This document shows positions 44,273-52,127 of a stretch of DNA of 64,000 nucleotides, in pieces (within the stretch, counting starts at the first letter, position 1; each line of letters opens with the position of its first letter). The notes beneath the pieces are model-generated. The model saw nothing but the letters and a program-made list of their open reading frames with translations. It was not told the origin of the DNA and ran no database searches. This DNA is from Paenibacillus sp. FSL R7-0345 (GTDB taxonomy: Bacteria; Bacillota; Bacilli; Paenibacillales; Paenibacillaceae). Made by a program: the position numbers and the translations under genes. The DNA lies in contig NZ_CP152002.1 in the NCBI RefSeq assembly GCF_038595055.1, forward strand, positions 6,915,604 to 6,979,603, given 5' to 3'.

Positions 44273-46222
44273 TCACACCTCTTCTTCCGTATGGATAATG
44301 CTAAGTCCCTCCACATGTTTTTTCCGCATCAGCTTGCGCTTTTTCCGGTTTTCTTTACTCTCAAAAAGAATATCAAAATCATAGTCTTCAGGATACAGCT
44401 CATCCTTTGACAGATACGGCTTCAGCCGTTTATGGTTTATCCGCAATTTTTCTTTTTGCACCATTACTCCGACAATCCCCATATTGTCCTGCCCCGCATA
44501 GACAATTCCAGTCCGATTAAGCGAGCTGATATATACCGCATCTCCGATTTCAAAGCCTTGGCCTGCAGCTTTTGCGTCCTCAGGCGGCTTGCCCTCACGC
44601 TGCTCGGCTTCAGCCCCAGCCACATTGCTTCTGTCCGTCTTATATCTGGTACGAGCCTTTATGGCCGCGCCGTCAGCAGTTATCCGGCTCCCCGTCGGCC
44701 TCTGCTGGCCTGCAAGCTCATGGGACCGCTTAATTACCTCTGACGGGATACCGAGCTTCTCAGCAATCTGCAGGGCGTAGCTCTCGCCAGCCTCTCCGAT
44801 GGTCAGCTTATAGAGCGGCTGCAGTGTGTGCTTGTCGAACTCCATCCGCGCATTTTCGAATCCCGGTGTAGAGGCTGCGAACGCTTTTAACTCATTAAAA
44901 TGTGTGGTGACGACAATATTGGCCCCCTTGCGGTTCAGCTCTTCGAGGATGGCGATTGAGAGGGCAAAGCCTTCGCCCGGGTCGGTTCCCGCGGCCAGCT
45001 CATCGATCAGCAGCAGCACGCCGCTGCCTGCGTTACGCAGCATCCCTTCGATGCTCTTCATCTGGGCTGAGAAGGTGCTCAGCGACTGGGTAAGGCTCTG
45101 TCCGTCTCCGATTACACTGATAATTTCTCTGAACACAGCGAACTCACTCTGTTCCTCTACAGGAACCAGTAAACCGGATTGCACCATAGCCGCCAGCAGT
45201 CCCAGTGTCTTGAGGACAACCGTTTTCCCGCCGGTATTGGGGCCTGTAACGATCAGCGACTTATAACCATGTCCGAACTCCAGACTGACCGGCACCATGC
45301 TCTTCAGCTCGGGATGCCTGCCGCCGTTCATTCGCAGAAATCCCCGGTCATTCAAGGCTACCCTCCGCGCCCCTATAGTCCGGGCATATTTAGCCTTGGC
45401 AAAGATGAAATCATATGTGCCTGTTACTTCAATGTTAATGCGCAGCGCCTCCTGTTCCCGCTCTACAAGGCCGCTCAGCATACTCAGGATAATGCCTTCC
45501 TCTCTGGCCTCCTCTGCTGCAAGCAGCTCAAGCTCGCCCTGCAGAGCAGCAACTTCATAAGGCTCTACAAAGACCGTCTGTCCGCTTGTCGACTGATCGA
45601 GCACAGCGCCTTTTACCTGCTTATGGTACTCTCTTTTCACTGGAATAACGTACCTGCCTCCCCGCATGCTGACCAGACTCTCCTGCAGGATAGACTGATG
45701 CCGGGACATAATACTCTCCAGCTTGCGCTGCAGCCGTTCCTTGGCCACAGTCAGCCGTTTCCGCACCCGCTCCAGCCCTTTGCTCGCCTGGCTATCAATT
45801 ACACCAAACCGGATGCAGCGCTCAATTTCGTCCCTTAACAGCCGCAGCTCCTGTAGTGAAGCCCCATAAGCTGCGATCCGCGGTGCGCTCTGCTCCTTGG
45901 AGGCCATGTATTTGCGCAGCTGGCTGCAGCTGTTCAGAAAAGTGGCAATCGCCGTGAAGTCCTGCTCATTGTACAAATATCCTGTGCCCATGAGCGAGAT
46001 GATCCATTCAATCCCCTCAAGCGAAGGCAAGGGAATGCTTGCTCCGCGCTCCAGCAGCTCCTTGGCCTCCTCTGTTTCCTCGAGCGCCCTGTGTATTGCC
46101 GGCAGATAGATCATCGGGACAAGCTCTCCTGCCAGCCTTCTCCCTTCATAAGAGACCGCATGCCGCATAACCTCCTGCTTAATTTCCTCATATCCGAGTG
46201 TGCACAAGCTTTCTGTATTCAC
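44273..46222 (-). CDS. MutS2-like ATPase lacking the Smr domain
   Basis: The 649-aa protein follows the MutS core of MutS2. A helical clamp region contains RGGRYVIPVKREY and GAVLDQSTSGQTVFVEP; the ATPase has Walker A GPNTGGKT and Walker B LLLIDELAAGTDP, then a THFNEL motif. MutS2 proteins act on recombination intermediates or rescue collided ribosomes. Standard MutS2 has about 780 residues and a C-terminal Smr nuclease domain, which is absent here; the tail is basic (ENRKKRKLMRKK). It starts with GTG after AAAGGAGG. A structured RNA lies upstream. Confidence 0.88.
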   Translation of the reverse strand: MNTESLCTLGYEEIKQEVMRHAVSYEGRRLAGELVPMIYLPAIHRALEETEEAKELLERGASIPLPSLEGIEWIISLMGTGYLYNEQDFTAIATFLNSCSQLRKYMASKEQSAPRIAAYGASLQELRLLRDEIERCIRFGVIDSQASKGLERVRKRLTVAKERLQRKLESIMSRHQSILQESLVSMRGGRYVIPVKREYHKQVKGAVLDQSTSGQTVFVEPYEVAALQGELELLAAEEAREEGIILSMLSGLVEREQEALRINIEVTGTYDFIFAKAKYARTIGARRVALNDRGFLRMNGGRHPELKSMVPVSLEFGHGYKSLIVTGPNTGGKTVVLKTLGLLAAMVQSGLLVPVEEQSEFAVFREIISVIGDGQSLTQSLSTFSAQMKSIEGMLRNAGSGVLLLIDELAAGTDPGEGFALSIAILEELNRKGANIVVTTHFNELKAFAASTPGFENARMEFDKHTLQPLYKLTIGEAGESYALQIAEKLGIPSEVIKRSHELAGQQRPTGSRITADGAAIKARTRYKTDRSNVAGAEAEQREGKPPEDAKAAGQGFEIGDAVYISSLNRTGIVYAGQDNMGIVGVMVQKEKLRINHKRLKPYLSKDELYPEDYDFDILFESKENRKKRKLMRKKHVEGLSIIHTEEEV

Positions 46223-46274
46223 TGGTAATCCTCCTTTAGGTCGTGCCTGTTATTTGAGTTGCTCCTGAATAACG

Positions 46275-46313
46275 CAAAAAAGGGCAAAGACTGCACAACG
46301 CAGTCCTTGCCCT
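46275..46313 (-). terminator. Second terminator before the MutS2-like gene
   Basis: A 14-bp stem with loop ACAAC (46281-46313) is followed on the minus strand by six or more T. It lies about 50 bases upstream of the GTG start, so read-through must be controlled if expression starts upstream. Confidence 0.85.
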
Positions 46314-46344
46314 CTTTTAGATGGTATTGCCCCTTTGGAAAACA

Positions 46345-46372
46345 GAAAAAACCGTGCTCAAGAGCACGGTTT
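46345..46372 (-). terminator. First terminator after the structured RNA
   Basis: AAACCGTGCT / AGCACGGTTT with a 4-base loop, followed on the minus strand by TTTTTCTG. Confidence 0.85.
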
Positions 46373-46632
46373 ATCACAAAGAGAACAATAGCCGGTAAAG
46401 AGGCCAATGTTGACGCTTCGCGTGTTCTTAACTAATCATCCACCTTTACGGTAATTGTTAAGTACGTACGTTGTAGTACATACCTAAACAGAGCAAGCCC
46501 TCAGCCCAAGCTGATCCTGCTGCTACTTACCTTCAGATGATATGAAATTGCTTAGTTAAGAACGCTCACCGACATCAAAATTTCCCCTTTAGTTATAGGA
46601 TACCTGTAATTTACTACATTCTGCTAAGCACG

Positions 46633-47007
46633 TCAATTCCCGGCGAAATAATTAAACACCCATGTGATTCCGTTTCTGACATCCGATACTTGTCCATGCA
46701 GTGCGCCAAAAAAGGTTTTTTGCAGCTCTACCTGTACCTTTCCGCCGTCTTCTACCAGCTTTCCGTAGATCGTGCGCAGCTCTTCTTCACTATCCAGTGC
46801 CATGATGATGCTGACATTCCCTGTCTTGGCTCCGCGGCCGTAATCATCAGAGAAATGGATCAGGCTGGACCCGAGGTGCAGCTCAGCATGCAGCAGCTTG
46901 CCGTTATGCTCATTCAGCACCTTAATTTCACCGCCGAATACGCTCTGGTAATACTCCACCGATTCCCGCACATTTTCAATTATTACATAAGGGCTTGCAC
47001 TGATCAT
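46633..47007 (-). CDS. VOC (glyoxalase/PhnB-like) superfamily protein
   Basis: The 124-aa protein has the paired beta-alpha-beta-beta-beta units of the vicinal oxygen chelate fold: SASPYVIIENVRESVEYYQSVFGGEI, HAELHLGSSLIHFSDD, and a second half ending FGALHGQVSDVRNGITWVF. This is close to PhnB-like members. ATG 47007 follows GGAGG by 7 bases; the upstream extension is unlikely. Metal ligands (His/Glu) are partly present, and the substrate is unknown. It is monocistronic. Confidence 0.85.
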   Translation of the reverse strand: MISASPYVIIENVRESVEYYQSVFGGEIKVLNEHNGKLLHAELHLGSSLIHFSDDYGRGAKTGNVSIIMALDSEEELRTIYGKLVEDGGKVQVELQKTFFGALHGQVSDVRNGITWVFNYFAGN

Positions 47008-47130
47008 GATCATGCCTCCAGGGAATTTGATAGGACAGGTGCAGTATGCAGCCGTCATTGCTTTTATTATATACAATTGCAGTAAAAGCTACCAAGTCTG
47101 TGTTTGCTGCTGAAATTCCGCCCGGAACGC

Positions 47131-47163
47131 AGCAAAAAAGCAGCCGGCTATGCCGGCTGCTTT
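47131..47163 (-). terminator. Terminator of the rpsF-ssb-rpsR operon
   Basis: AGCAGCCGGC (47139-47148) pairs with GCCGGCTGCT (47152-47161), with a T run on the minus-strand side. Confidence 0.85.
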
Positions 47164-47173
47164 ATAAAACGTC

Positions 47174-47446
47174 CTATTCCGTTGTGTAAGGCAGCAGCGC
47201 GATTTGACGCGAGCGTTTTACAGCAATGGTCAGAGCGCGTTGGTATTTTGCACTTGTACCTGTTACACGACGCGGCAAAATCTTTCCGCGTTCGCTGATG
47301 AACTTCTTGAGAAGCTCAGTGTCTTTATAGTCAATGTGAGTAATTTTGTTCACAGTGAAGTAGCACACTTTTTTGCGCTTGTTGCGTCCACCACGACGTG
47401 CCGGTCTTTTGTCGTTGTCTCCGCCTTCTCTTTGTTTGAAAGCCAT
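47174..47446 (-). CDS. rpsR: 30S ribosomal protein bS18
   Basis: The 90-aa protein has a basic N-terminal tail (RPARRGGRNKRKKVCYF), the ITHIDYKD region and KILPRRVTGTSAKYQRALTIAVKRSRQIALLPY, all diagnostic for S18. It binds the 30S platform with S6. It is last in the rpsF-ssb-rpsR operon, 21 bases after ssb, and is followed by a strong terminator. Confidence 0.98.
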   Translation of the reverse strand: MAFKQREGGDNDKRPARRGGRNKRKKVCYFTVNKITHIDYKDTELLKKFISERGKILPRRVTGTSAKYQRALTIAVKRSRQIALLPYTTE

Positions 47447-47467
47447 GTTCTTTTCAGTCCTTCCTTA

Positions 47468-47974
47468 TTAAAATGGCAAATCATCGTCCGATATATCGAT
47501 CGGTTTTCCATCGCCCGAAAAAGGATCTTGATTATTGTTGCTGCGCGAGAAATTGTTGTTATTTCCGCGTGCACTGTTACCGCCGTTACCGCCGCCATAG
47601 GCAGGCTCTTCAGGCATACTTCCGCCGCTTGGTGCATTTCCGCCTTCACGGTTCTGCGAGGATTCCAGGAAACGGACATTATCAGCAATAACTTCAGTTA
47701 CGTATACACGTTTGCCTTCGTTATTCTCGTAATTCCGTACTTGGATGCGTCCTTCTACGGCTGCCAGACGTCCTTTGCGCAAATAATTGGCACAGGTCTC
47801 AGCCAGCTGTCTCCAGGTTACTACCGGGATGAAGTCCGCTTCGCGTTCACCGTTCTGGCCCGTAAAGTTACGGTCTACGGCAAGCGTAAACTGTGTTACG
47901 GCAACACCAGCAGGAGTATAACGAAGTTCCGGGTCACGGGTCAACCGACCGATCAGAATGATACGGTTCAACAA
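47468..47974 (-). CDS. ssb: Single-stranded DNA-binding protein
   Basis: The 168-aa protein has an N-terminal OB fold (about 1-105, starting MLNRIILIGRLTRDPELRYTP, residues VAVTQFTLAVDR). A Gly/Asn-rich disordered linker follows, then the acidic tip DISDDDLPF that recruits repair and replication partners. It coats single-stranded DNA at forks. It lies between rpsF and rpsR, the conserved Firmicute order. Confidence 0.98.
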   Translation of the reverse strand: MLNRIILIGRLTRDPELRYTPAGVAVTQFTLAVDRNFTGQNGEREADFIPVVTWRQLAETCANYLRKGRLAAVEGRIQVRNYENNEGKRVYVTEVIADNVRFLESSQNREGGNAPSGGSMPEEPAYGGGNGGNSARGNNNNFSRSNNNQDPFSGDGKPIDISDDDLPF

Positions 47975-48021
47975 TACAATCCCCTCCTTAAACGCGATTT
48001 GTTACAAAGCTTGTCTCGATC

Positions 48022-48306
48022 TTAGGCAACGTCGTTCGTAATGAGATAACGAATTACTTCGTCGGAAATCTTCATGATACGCTCAAGCTCAGTAACTACT
48101 GCAGGTTCTGCAGTGAAGTTAACCAATACATAAACGCCATCACGGAATTTCTTGATCTCATACGCAAGACGGCGTTTACCCTGCACATCGTGCTTTGTAA
48201 TTTCCCCGCCGTTGGAGATGATGCCTTGGAATTTTTCGACTGCTGCTTGAACGGCTTCTTGTTCAATATCAGGACGAATAATGTACATCACTTCATATTT
48301 GCGCAT
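48022..48306 (-). CDS. rpsF: 30S ribosomal protein bS6
   Basis: The 94-aa protein starts MRKYEVMYIIRPD and contains the KRRLAYEIKKFRDGVYVLVNF stretch typical of S6. ATG 48306 follows AAGGAGGTG; a frame three codons longer crosses that site. S6 pairs with S18 on the 30S platform and represses its own operon through a leader element, which is visible just upstream. Confidence 0.97.
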   Translation of the reverse strand: MRKYEVMYIIRPDIEQEAVQAAVEKFQGIISNGGEITKHDVQGKRRLAYEIKKFRDGVYVLVNFTAEPAVVTELERIMKISDEVIRYLITNDVA

Positions 48307-48323
48307 AAATTTCACCTCCTTAT

Positions 48324-48354
48324 GGTCTTCGGCCCCTGATCATGTCAGGAGCAA
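48324..48354 (-). promoter_or_regulatory. S6:S18 autoregulatory leader element
   Basis: On the minus strand CCTGA-CATGA-TCAGG forms a hairpin followed by GGCCGAAGACC and then the rpsF ribosome-binding site. This resembles the S6:S18-binding leader of Firmicutes, with its unpaired CCG next to a hairpin. Binding would block rpsF translation. Confidence 0.65.
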
Positions 48355-48522
48355 GGAACGAGCACAAACATAGACTCGCACCAAATCAGTTTACCAAATT
48401 GCTCAGCTGATTGCAAGCAATATCATACAACAGATCCCGCAGGTACTTTTTAGCTACATGAAGCCTTCCTCTGCTGTGCACAATAGACCTGTAATTATAA
48501 CTCTTGAACAGGAGGAATTATA

Positions 48523-48720
48523 ATGGGCGAGCAGACAGAGTATGAAAAAGGGGACCGTGCACCGAATCCCGGTGTATACACAGAGGTAGGCGAAGCGCGC
48601 AGCTTCCACACTCAAATCCAGAATCCGAAGCGGATTACAATGGAGAAAGGCGACATTTTCCCTGAGACCACCAATAAGGACCGCAAGTGGAAAAAGGTCG
48701 AGAAGGCGCGTGTCCATTAA
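48523..48720 (+). CDS. YjzC-like small protein
   Basis: The 65-aa soluble protein starts MGEQTEYEKGDRAPNPGVYTEVG and ends with KDRKWKKVEKARVH, which matches the YjzC family of Bacillales. AGGAGG lies 7 bases before the ATG. It is mostly polar, with no membrane helix. It is a single gene on the plus strand between the rpsF operon and tRNA-Ser. Function is unknown. Confidence 0.8.
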   Translation: MGEQTEYEKGDRAPNPGVYTEVGEARSFHTQIQNPKRITMEKGDIFPETTNKDRKWKKVEKARVH

Positions 48721-48796
48721 TTTTTCCGGAGATGTATAAAACATGAACAAAAGCACATAATAAACCCAGGCAGTACAAAAGAGAGGTGTGGTTCCG

Positions 48797-48865
48797 TTGT
48801 ACGTCGTAGACGAACACAATCACTGGGATTCTGATTCAGCAACTATTGTCACCCGGGAACCGTGA
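48797..48865 (+). CDS. Possible 22-aa ORF
   Basis: A TTG at 48797, ten bases after GAGAGG, opens a 22-codon frame (starting MYVVDEHNHWDSDS, ending VTREP) that stops at 48865. It follows yjzC and is too short to judge by composition. It might be a small peptide or an accidental frame. The stretch 48721-49180 otherwise holds two terminators and no convincing gene. Confidence 0.3.
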   Translation: MYVVDEHNHWDSDSATIVTREP

Positions 48866-49056
48866 AGCTGGCCCTCAAGCAGAAACGGCTTCTCCGTCCT
48901 CATTGGACGGTGTCCGTATCTGCGTGAAAGATAAAGCCAAAGTTATGGCGCAACCTAAACTTTCTTATCTTTAAAAAGGCATCAGCTTTTGCAATACCCA
49001 GCGCTTTAGCGGCTTTAGACAGAAATAATCCGAACATCATTGATGTACTGCCTCTG

Positions 49057-49086
49057 AAGGAAGATCCGCAAGGATCTTCCTTTTTG
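49057..49086 (+). terminator. Plus-strand intrinsic terminator
   Basis: AAGGAAGATCC, GCAA loop, GGATCTTCC and a T tract. It is about 340 bases downstream of yjzC, so it may end a longer transcript or a missing gene. Confidence 0.8.
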
Positions 49087-49123
49087 CGTTGCACAAACAA
49101 CACCGCATTGATTTATCGAGGCA

Positions 49124-49151
49124 ACAAAAAAACCTCCGCAGCAGCGAAGGT
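49124..49151 (-). terminator. Terminator of tRNA-Ser
   Basis: On the minus strand ACCTTCGC, a 4-base loop and GCGGAGGT are followed by seven T, about 30 bases after the tRNA end. Confidence 0.8.
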
Positions 49152-49180
49152 CTGAAGGGTAATGTTATAAAATGCTGTAG

Positions 49181-49271
49181 TGGCGGAGAGGGTGGGATTC
49201 GAACCCACGCACGCTTTGACACGCCTAACTGATTTCGAGTCAGCCCCCTTGGGCCTCTTGGGTACCTCTCC
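49181..49271 (-). tRNA. tRNA-Ser (anticodon CGA)
   Basis: The minus strand folds as a class II tRNA: acceptor GGAGAGG (49271-49265) with CCTCTCC, discriminator G and encoded CCA. The anticodon stem CTGA/TCAG holds loop CTCGAAA (anticodon CGA, reads UCG). There is a long variable arm (AGGCGTGTCAAAGCGT region) and T loop TTCGAAT. The long variable arm and discriminator G are serine features. Confidence 0.95.
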
Positions 49272-49314
49272 GCAGCAAGACCTATTGTATCATGATGCCT
49301 TTACTTTTGCAAGC

Positions 49315-49539
49315 TTAAATATTCTGTGTTTCAGTCCCTGTTGAAGCACTCTTTGAGCGGAGCACCTTTTTAAGGTTCTTCTCAAACTTCGCGCGGGGAA
49401 CCAGCACACTATGCTGGCAGCCGGTGCATTTAATACGGATGTCCATCCCCATGCGGATAATCTCCATCTCATTGGTCCCGCAGGGATGAGGCTTCTTCAT
49501 TAGCACAATATCCCCAAGCTCAAACACCTTCCGTTCCAT
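49315..49539 (-). CDS. DUF951 family protein
   Basis: The 74-aa protein matches DUF951: FELGDIVLMKKPHPCGTNEMEIIRMGMDIRIKCTGCQHSV, with two cysteines in C-x-x-C form and one in HPCG, so it may bind zinc. GGAGG within the mscS end is 7 bases before ATG 49539, which overlaps the mscS stop by one base (TGATG). A GTG one codon earlier is possible. The family is often next to mscS near the Firmicute origin. Function is unknown; nucleic-acid binding has been suspected. Confidence 0.88.
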   Translation of the reverse strand: MERKVFELGDIVLMKKPHPCGTNEMEIIRMGMDIRIKCTGCQHSVLVPRAKFEKNLKKVLRSKSASTGTETQNI

Positions 49540-50567
49540 CACTTATCCTCCTCTTCACCCTCTTGCGCAGCAGCAATTTGCCTTCTCGGGTTTACTCCAG
49601 CCGTCTCACTGGCCTCCCTGGCCGCCTTTACAAGCTCGGCTTCAATGGCCGCTCTGGATGCCTGCTGTTCCTGCTCCAACGCCTTACGCGCCGCTTCCGC
49701 TTCCTCCTGGCCGATCTGCTTTTCCAGCGCCTGCTTAATATCGCTCTGGATCTGCCTTTGTGCCGCATCACGGGCATTAGGCTGGCAATTAGCGGCTATC
49801 CGGATCACAAACTCCGAAGTGCTCATCGACTGAATACCCAGAATATTCGGGTAAGCGATAATGTTGTCACTGCGCTCCTCGATTCCTTGCAGAGCTTCAC
49901 CAATCAGGGCAAGTGTATTTTCCAGTCCCCGCTCAATCTTCACCGGCACATCCACTACAGCCATCGCATTAGCCAAAGAATAGTTGGTTACATTGACAAT
50001 CGAACCGTTAGGAATAATATGAACTTCACCTGTAAAGCTGAGCAGTCTGGTCGTTCTGAGCCCGATCATCTCTACAGTTCCTTTATAAGTGCCGGTCTGA
50101 ATCACATCACCTACTGCAAACTGATCCTCAAAGATAATAAAGAACCCGGTAATTACATCCTTGACCAAACTCTGCGCTCCGAAACCGATAGCCAGACCCA
50201 CTACTCCTGCCCCTGCCAGCAGCGGACCGAGGTCGAAGTTGAATTCGGAGAGAATCAGCATAATCATCACAAAATTGCAGATGACCGTAACGACATTTTT
50301 CAGAAGTCCGCCCACGGTAGAGAAACGCCGGCTGTTCGCCAGCAGCCTGCTGCTGGTCACCTCTTTTTCCATCGAACGGTCGATGACTTTATAGACCACT
50401 TTGATAATCAGCCGGGTCAACAGGAAAATGGATACGATTCTGAGTCCCGAAAACAAAAAATTCGCCCACATATCAGCATCCGTTACCCAGTTCCACACTC
50501 TGTCTTTGAACCGGACAGCGTCATCCAAAGCACCAGTTGCTGCAGATTCCAACCTCCAGGTTTGCAC
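49539..50567 (-). CDS. mscS: Small-conductance mechanosensitive channel
   Basis: The 342-aa protein has three N-terminal helices (from about 38), the pore helix with GAGVVGLAIGFGAQSLVKDVITG, then the beta domain with DVIQTGTYKGTVEMIGLRTT and HIIPNGSIVNVTNYS. It opens under membrane tension during osmotic downshock. The C-terminal 60 residues are a Gln/Glu/Ala-rich coiled extension. The start is GTG after GGGAGGG. It is coupled to the DUF951 gene, as in other Bacillales. Confidence 0.94.
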   Translation of the reverse strand: MQTWRLESAATGALDDAVRFKDRVWNWVTDADMWANFLFSGLRIVSIFLLTRLIIKVVYKVIDRSMEKEVTSSRLLANSRRFSTVGGLLKNVVTVICNFVMIMLILSEFNFDLGPLLAGAGVVGLAIGFGAQSLVKDVITGFFIIFEDQFAVGDVIQTGTYKGTVEMIGLRTTRLLSFTGEVHIIPNGSIVNVTNYSLANAMAVVDVPVKIERGLENTLALIGEALQGIEERSDNIIAYPNILGIQSMSTSEFVIRIAANCQPNARDAAQRQIQSDIKQALEKQIGQEEAEAARKALEQEQQASRAAIEAELVKAAREASETAGVNPRRQIAAAQEGEEEDK

Positions 50568-50583
50568 TCAGGTCCCTCCCTCA

Positions 50584-50841
50584 TTAATCATTTATCTCTA
50601 TATACCCGTTACCCTCTTGATTTCTGCTAAAAATTCCGCGGATTTCAACGTTCTGCCCGGTGATGATTTCCTTTACCCCTGTCAGATCCTCTCTAAAAAA
50701 CTGAATCGACATCGCACAGCCTGCTGTAATCTCCTTGGGTGTCGGGAAGATATCTATTTCAATTTCCGCATATTCCAGCAGCATTTCTGCACGCAGTGCC
50801 TGCTGGGTCGAATCGAACGCAATCAGCAGCTCTTCCCCCAT
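50584..50841 (-). CDS. DUF3343 family protein
   Basis: The 85-aa protein matches DUF3343: LLIAFDSTQQALRAEMLLEYAEIEIDIFPTPKEITAGCAMSIQF, with a conserved cysteine after TAG. The fold resembles small mixed alpha/beta sulfur-relay proteins. ATG 50841 has GGGAG at 8 bases; longer frames cross that site. It is 16 bases upstream of mscS, so probably in the same operon. The nearby cysteine desulfurase may be relevant, but its role is unknown. Confidence 0.8.
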   Translation of the reverse strand: MGEELLIAFDSTQQALRAEMLLEYAEIEIDIFPTPKEITAGCAMSIQFFREDLTGVKEIITGQNVEIRGIFSRNQEGNGYIEIND

Positions 50842-51026
50842 CTCCATCGCTCCCTCTGGGCTTATGGTCCTATCTCTTGCACCTGTAGTATAAAAAGCCT
50901 TTTCCATCCATATACTAGGATCATCAAGTCTCCCGCGGACCGCTGCATTACTGTATCAGCAATCTTTGAAATGGGATATCTGCTGGTATTTTCGTAGAAG
51001 CTCCGCTCCGAAGAAAGGAAGTTTAT

Positions 51027-51635
51027 ATGAACTTATCATCTAATGCTGCCCCTCTGCCAGAGCCGTCCTGCCTTAAAATATCGCATGCTGACCCTAACAT
51101 CTACTCGACAATCACTCACCGTCTGCTGTTCCACTTTTCGCGTACCCGCCCGGACACTCCAATTGTTATTGTCTGCGTAGGCACTGACCGCTCTACCGGC
51201 GATTCTCTGGGCCCGCTTGTAGGCACTGCTTTATCCCGCTTCCACAGCCCCCTGTTCCACCTGTACGGAACATTGGACGAGCCTGTGCATGCCGTTAATC
51301 TGGAGGAGACACTGACCCTCATTTATAACAAGCACAACGACCCCTTTATCATCGGTATTGATGCCTGTCTGGGGCACTCCGCCAGTGTAGGCTGCATTCA
51401 GGTTGTCGACGGTCCTCTGCGTCCCGGTGCCGGCGTGAACAAGCAGTTACCTCCTGTCGGAGATATTCATCTGACCGGCATTGTTAATGTCGGCGGATTC
51501 ATGGAGTACTTTGTCCTGCAGAATACCCGGCTCAGTCTTGTGATGCGTTTATCAGACATTATTGCAGTCAGCCTGTTCTCTGCCTTAAAACAGTGGAATA
51601 TCCACGCTAATTCTGCTGCTGCGCTTGAGCAATAA
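51027..51635 (+). CDS. yyaC: YyaC-type spore protease-like protein
   Basis: The 202-aa protein matches YyaC (DUF1256), a putative sporulation protein related to the GPR spore protease fold. IVCVGTDRSTGDSLGPLVG is the diagnostic motif, with IGIDACLGHSASVG downstream. In B. subtilis it is forespore-expressed. AGAAAGGAAG lies before the ATG. Its 3' end overlaps the convergent DUF4446 gene by 29 bases. Confidence 0.92.
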   Translation: MNLSSNAAPLPEPSCLKISHADPNIYSTITHRLLFHFSRTRPDTPIVIVCVGTDRSTGDSLGPLVGTALSRFHSPLFHLYGTLDEPVHAVNLEETLTLIYNKHNDPFIIGIDACLGHSASVGCIQVVDGPLRPGAGVNKQLPPVGDIHLTGIVNVGGFMEYFVLQNTRLSLVMRLSDIIAVSLFSALKQWNIHANSAAALEQ

Positions 51636-52107
51636 CCTCCTTCTCTTCCGGGGATAACGGATACTGTGATGCTCCGTTCTCAAGCGGCTTGGCATAAATA
51701 TATGAATTCTCGCGGTTATGCAGACTTGTTAAGACTACCCCATTACCGCCGTCGTCAATAATCGCCACAGAAAAACTCAGGTCGCTGCCGCGCTCTCCAA
51801 AAGCATTATACCGCTTCACAGCAACTTTTGATTTCATAACGCGCATTTTATTTTGCGCCGCTTCAATCATCAACTTATGCTCACGCTGTCCTTCATCCAG
51901 ACGCTCAGCCTGGTTCTTTAGATCAATCAGCAGGCCTTCGAGATCCTCAACACCATTTCCGTTCATCATTGCCTCATATTTACGCCGCATCCTGCGAAGC
52001 CTGTTGCCTTGAACAATCTGCATAATAACCAGTATTAAGATAATAATTACTGCAGCAAACATAATCAGTGAGATCTGTTCATTAATTATTTGATTCAACT
52101 CTAACAT
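51607..52107 (-). CDS. DUF4446 family membrane protein
   Basis: The 166-aa protein has an N-terminal membrane helix (about 14-33), a charged coiled coil (RLRRMRRKYEAMM to NKMRVMKSK) and a conserved C-terminal domain with VKRYNAFGERGSDLSFSVAIIDDGGNGVVLTSLHNRE, which identifies DUF4446. Such genes sit near parB in Bacillales. The last 29 bases overlap yyaC on the other strand. Function is unknown. Confidence 0.88.
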   Translation of the reverse strand: MLELNQIINEQISLIMFAAVIIILILVIMQIVQGNRLRRMRRKYEAMMNGNGVEDLEGLLIDLKNQAERLDEGQREHKLMIEAAQNKMRVMKSKVAVKRYNAFGERGSDLSFSVAIIDDGGNGVVLTSLHNRENSYIYAKPLENGASQYPLSPEEKEVIAQAQQQN

Positions 52108-52127
52108 GTATGGACCATCCTTTGTAT

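Larger units (their letters stand above)
46275..46563 (-). ncRNA. Unassigned structured RNA / leader upstream of the MutS2-like gene
   Basis: On the minus strand 46563-46552 pairs perfectly with 46435-46424 over 12 bp. Inside are two further helices: one near 46524-46493 (AGCAGG/CTTGCT and TCAGC/GCTGA with a TTGG loop) and a 12-bp one with three wobbles closing on TACAAC near 46490-46461. Two intrinsic terminators follow before the MutS2-like gene. It could be a stand-alone RNA or a riboswitch-type leader. It matches no class I can recall (T-box, SAM, lysine, M-box, c-di-AMP checked by motif). Confidence 0.55.

Noticed and set aside
46265..46632. A T-box riboswitch ahead of the MutS2-like gene
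   Set aside because: The conserved GGTGGNACCGCG antiterminator core is absent and the layout has one enclosing helix instead.
48900..49103. A minus-strand ORF with a KADAFLKIRKFR-like product
   Set aside because: It overlaps a plus-strand terminator, lacks a clear ribosome-binding site and matches no family; kept out of the annotation.
49539..49542. GTG 49542 as the DUF951 start
   Set aside because: The ATG at 49539 has better spacing from GGAGG and overlaps the mscS stop in the usual way.
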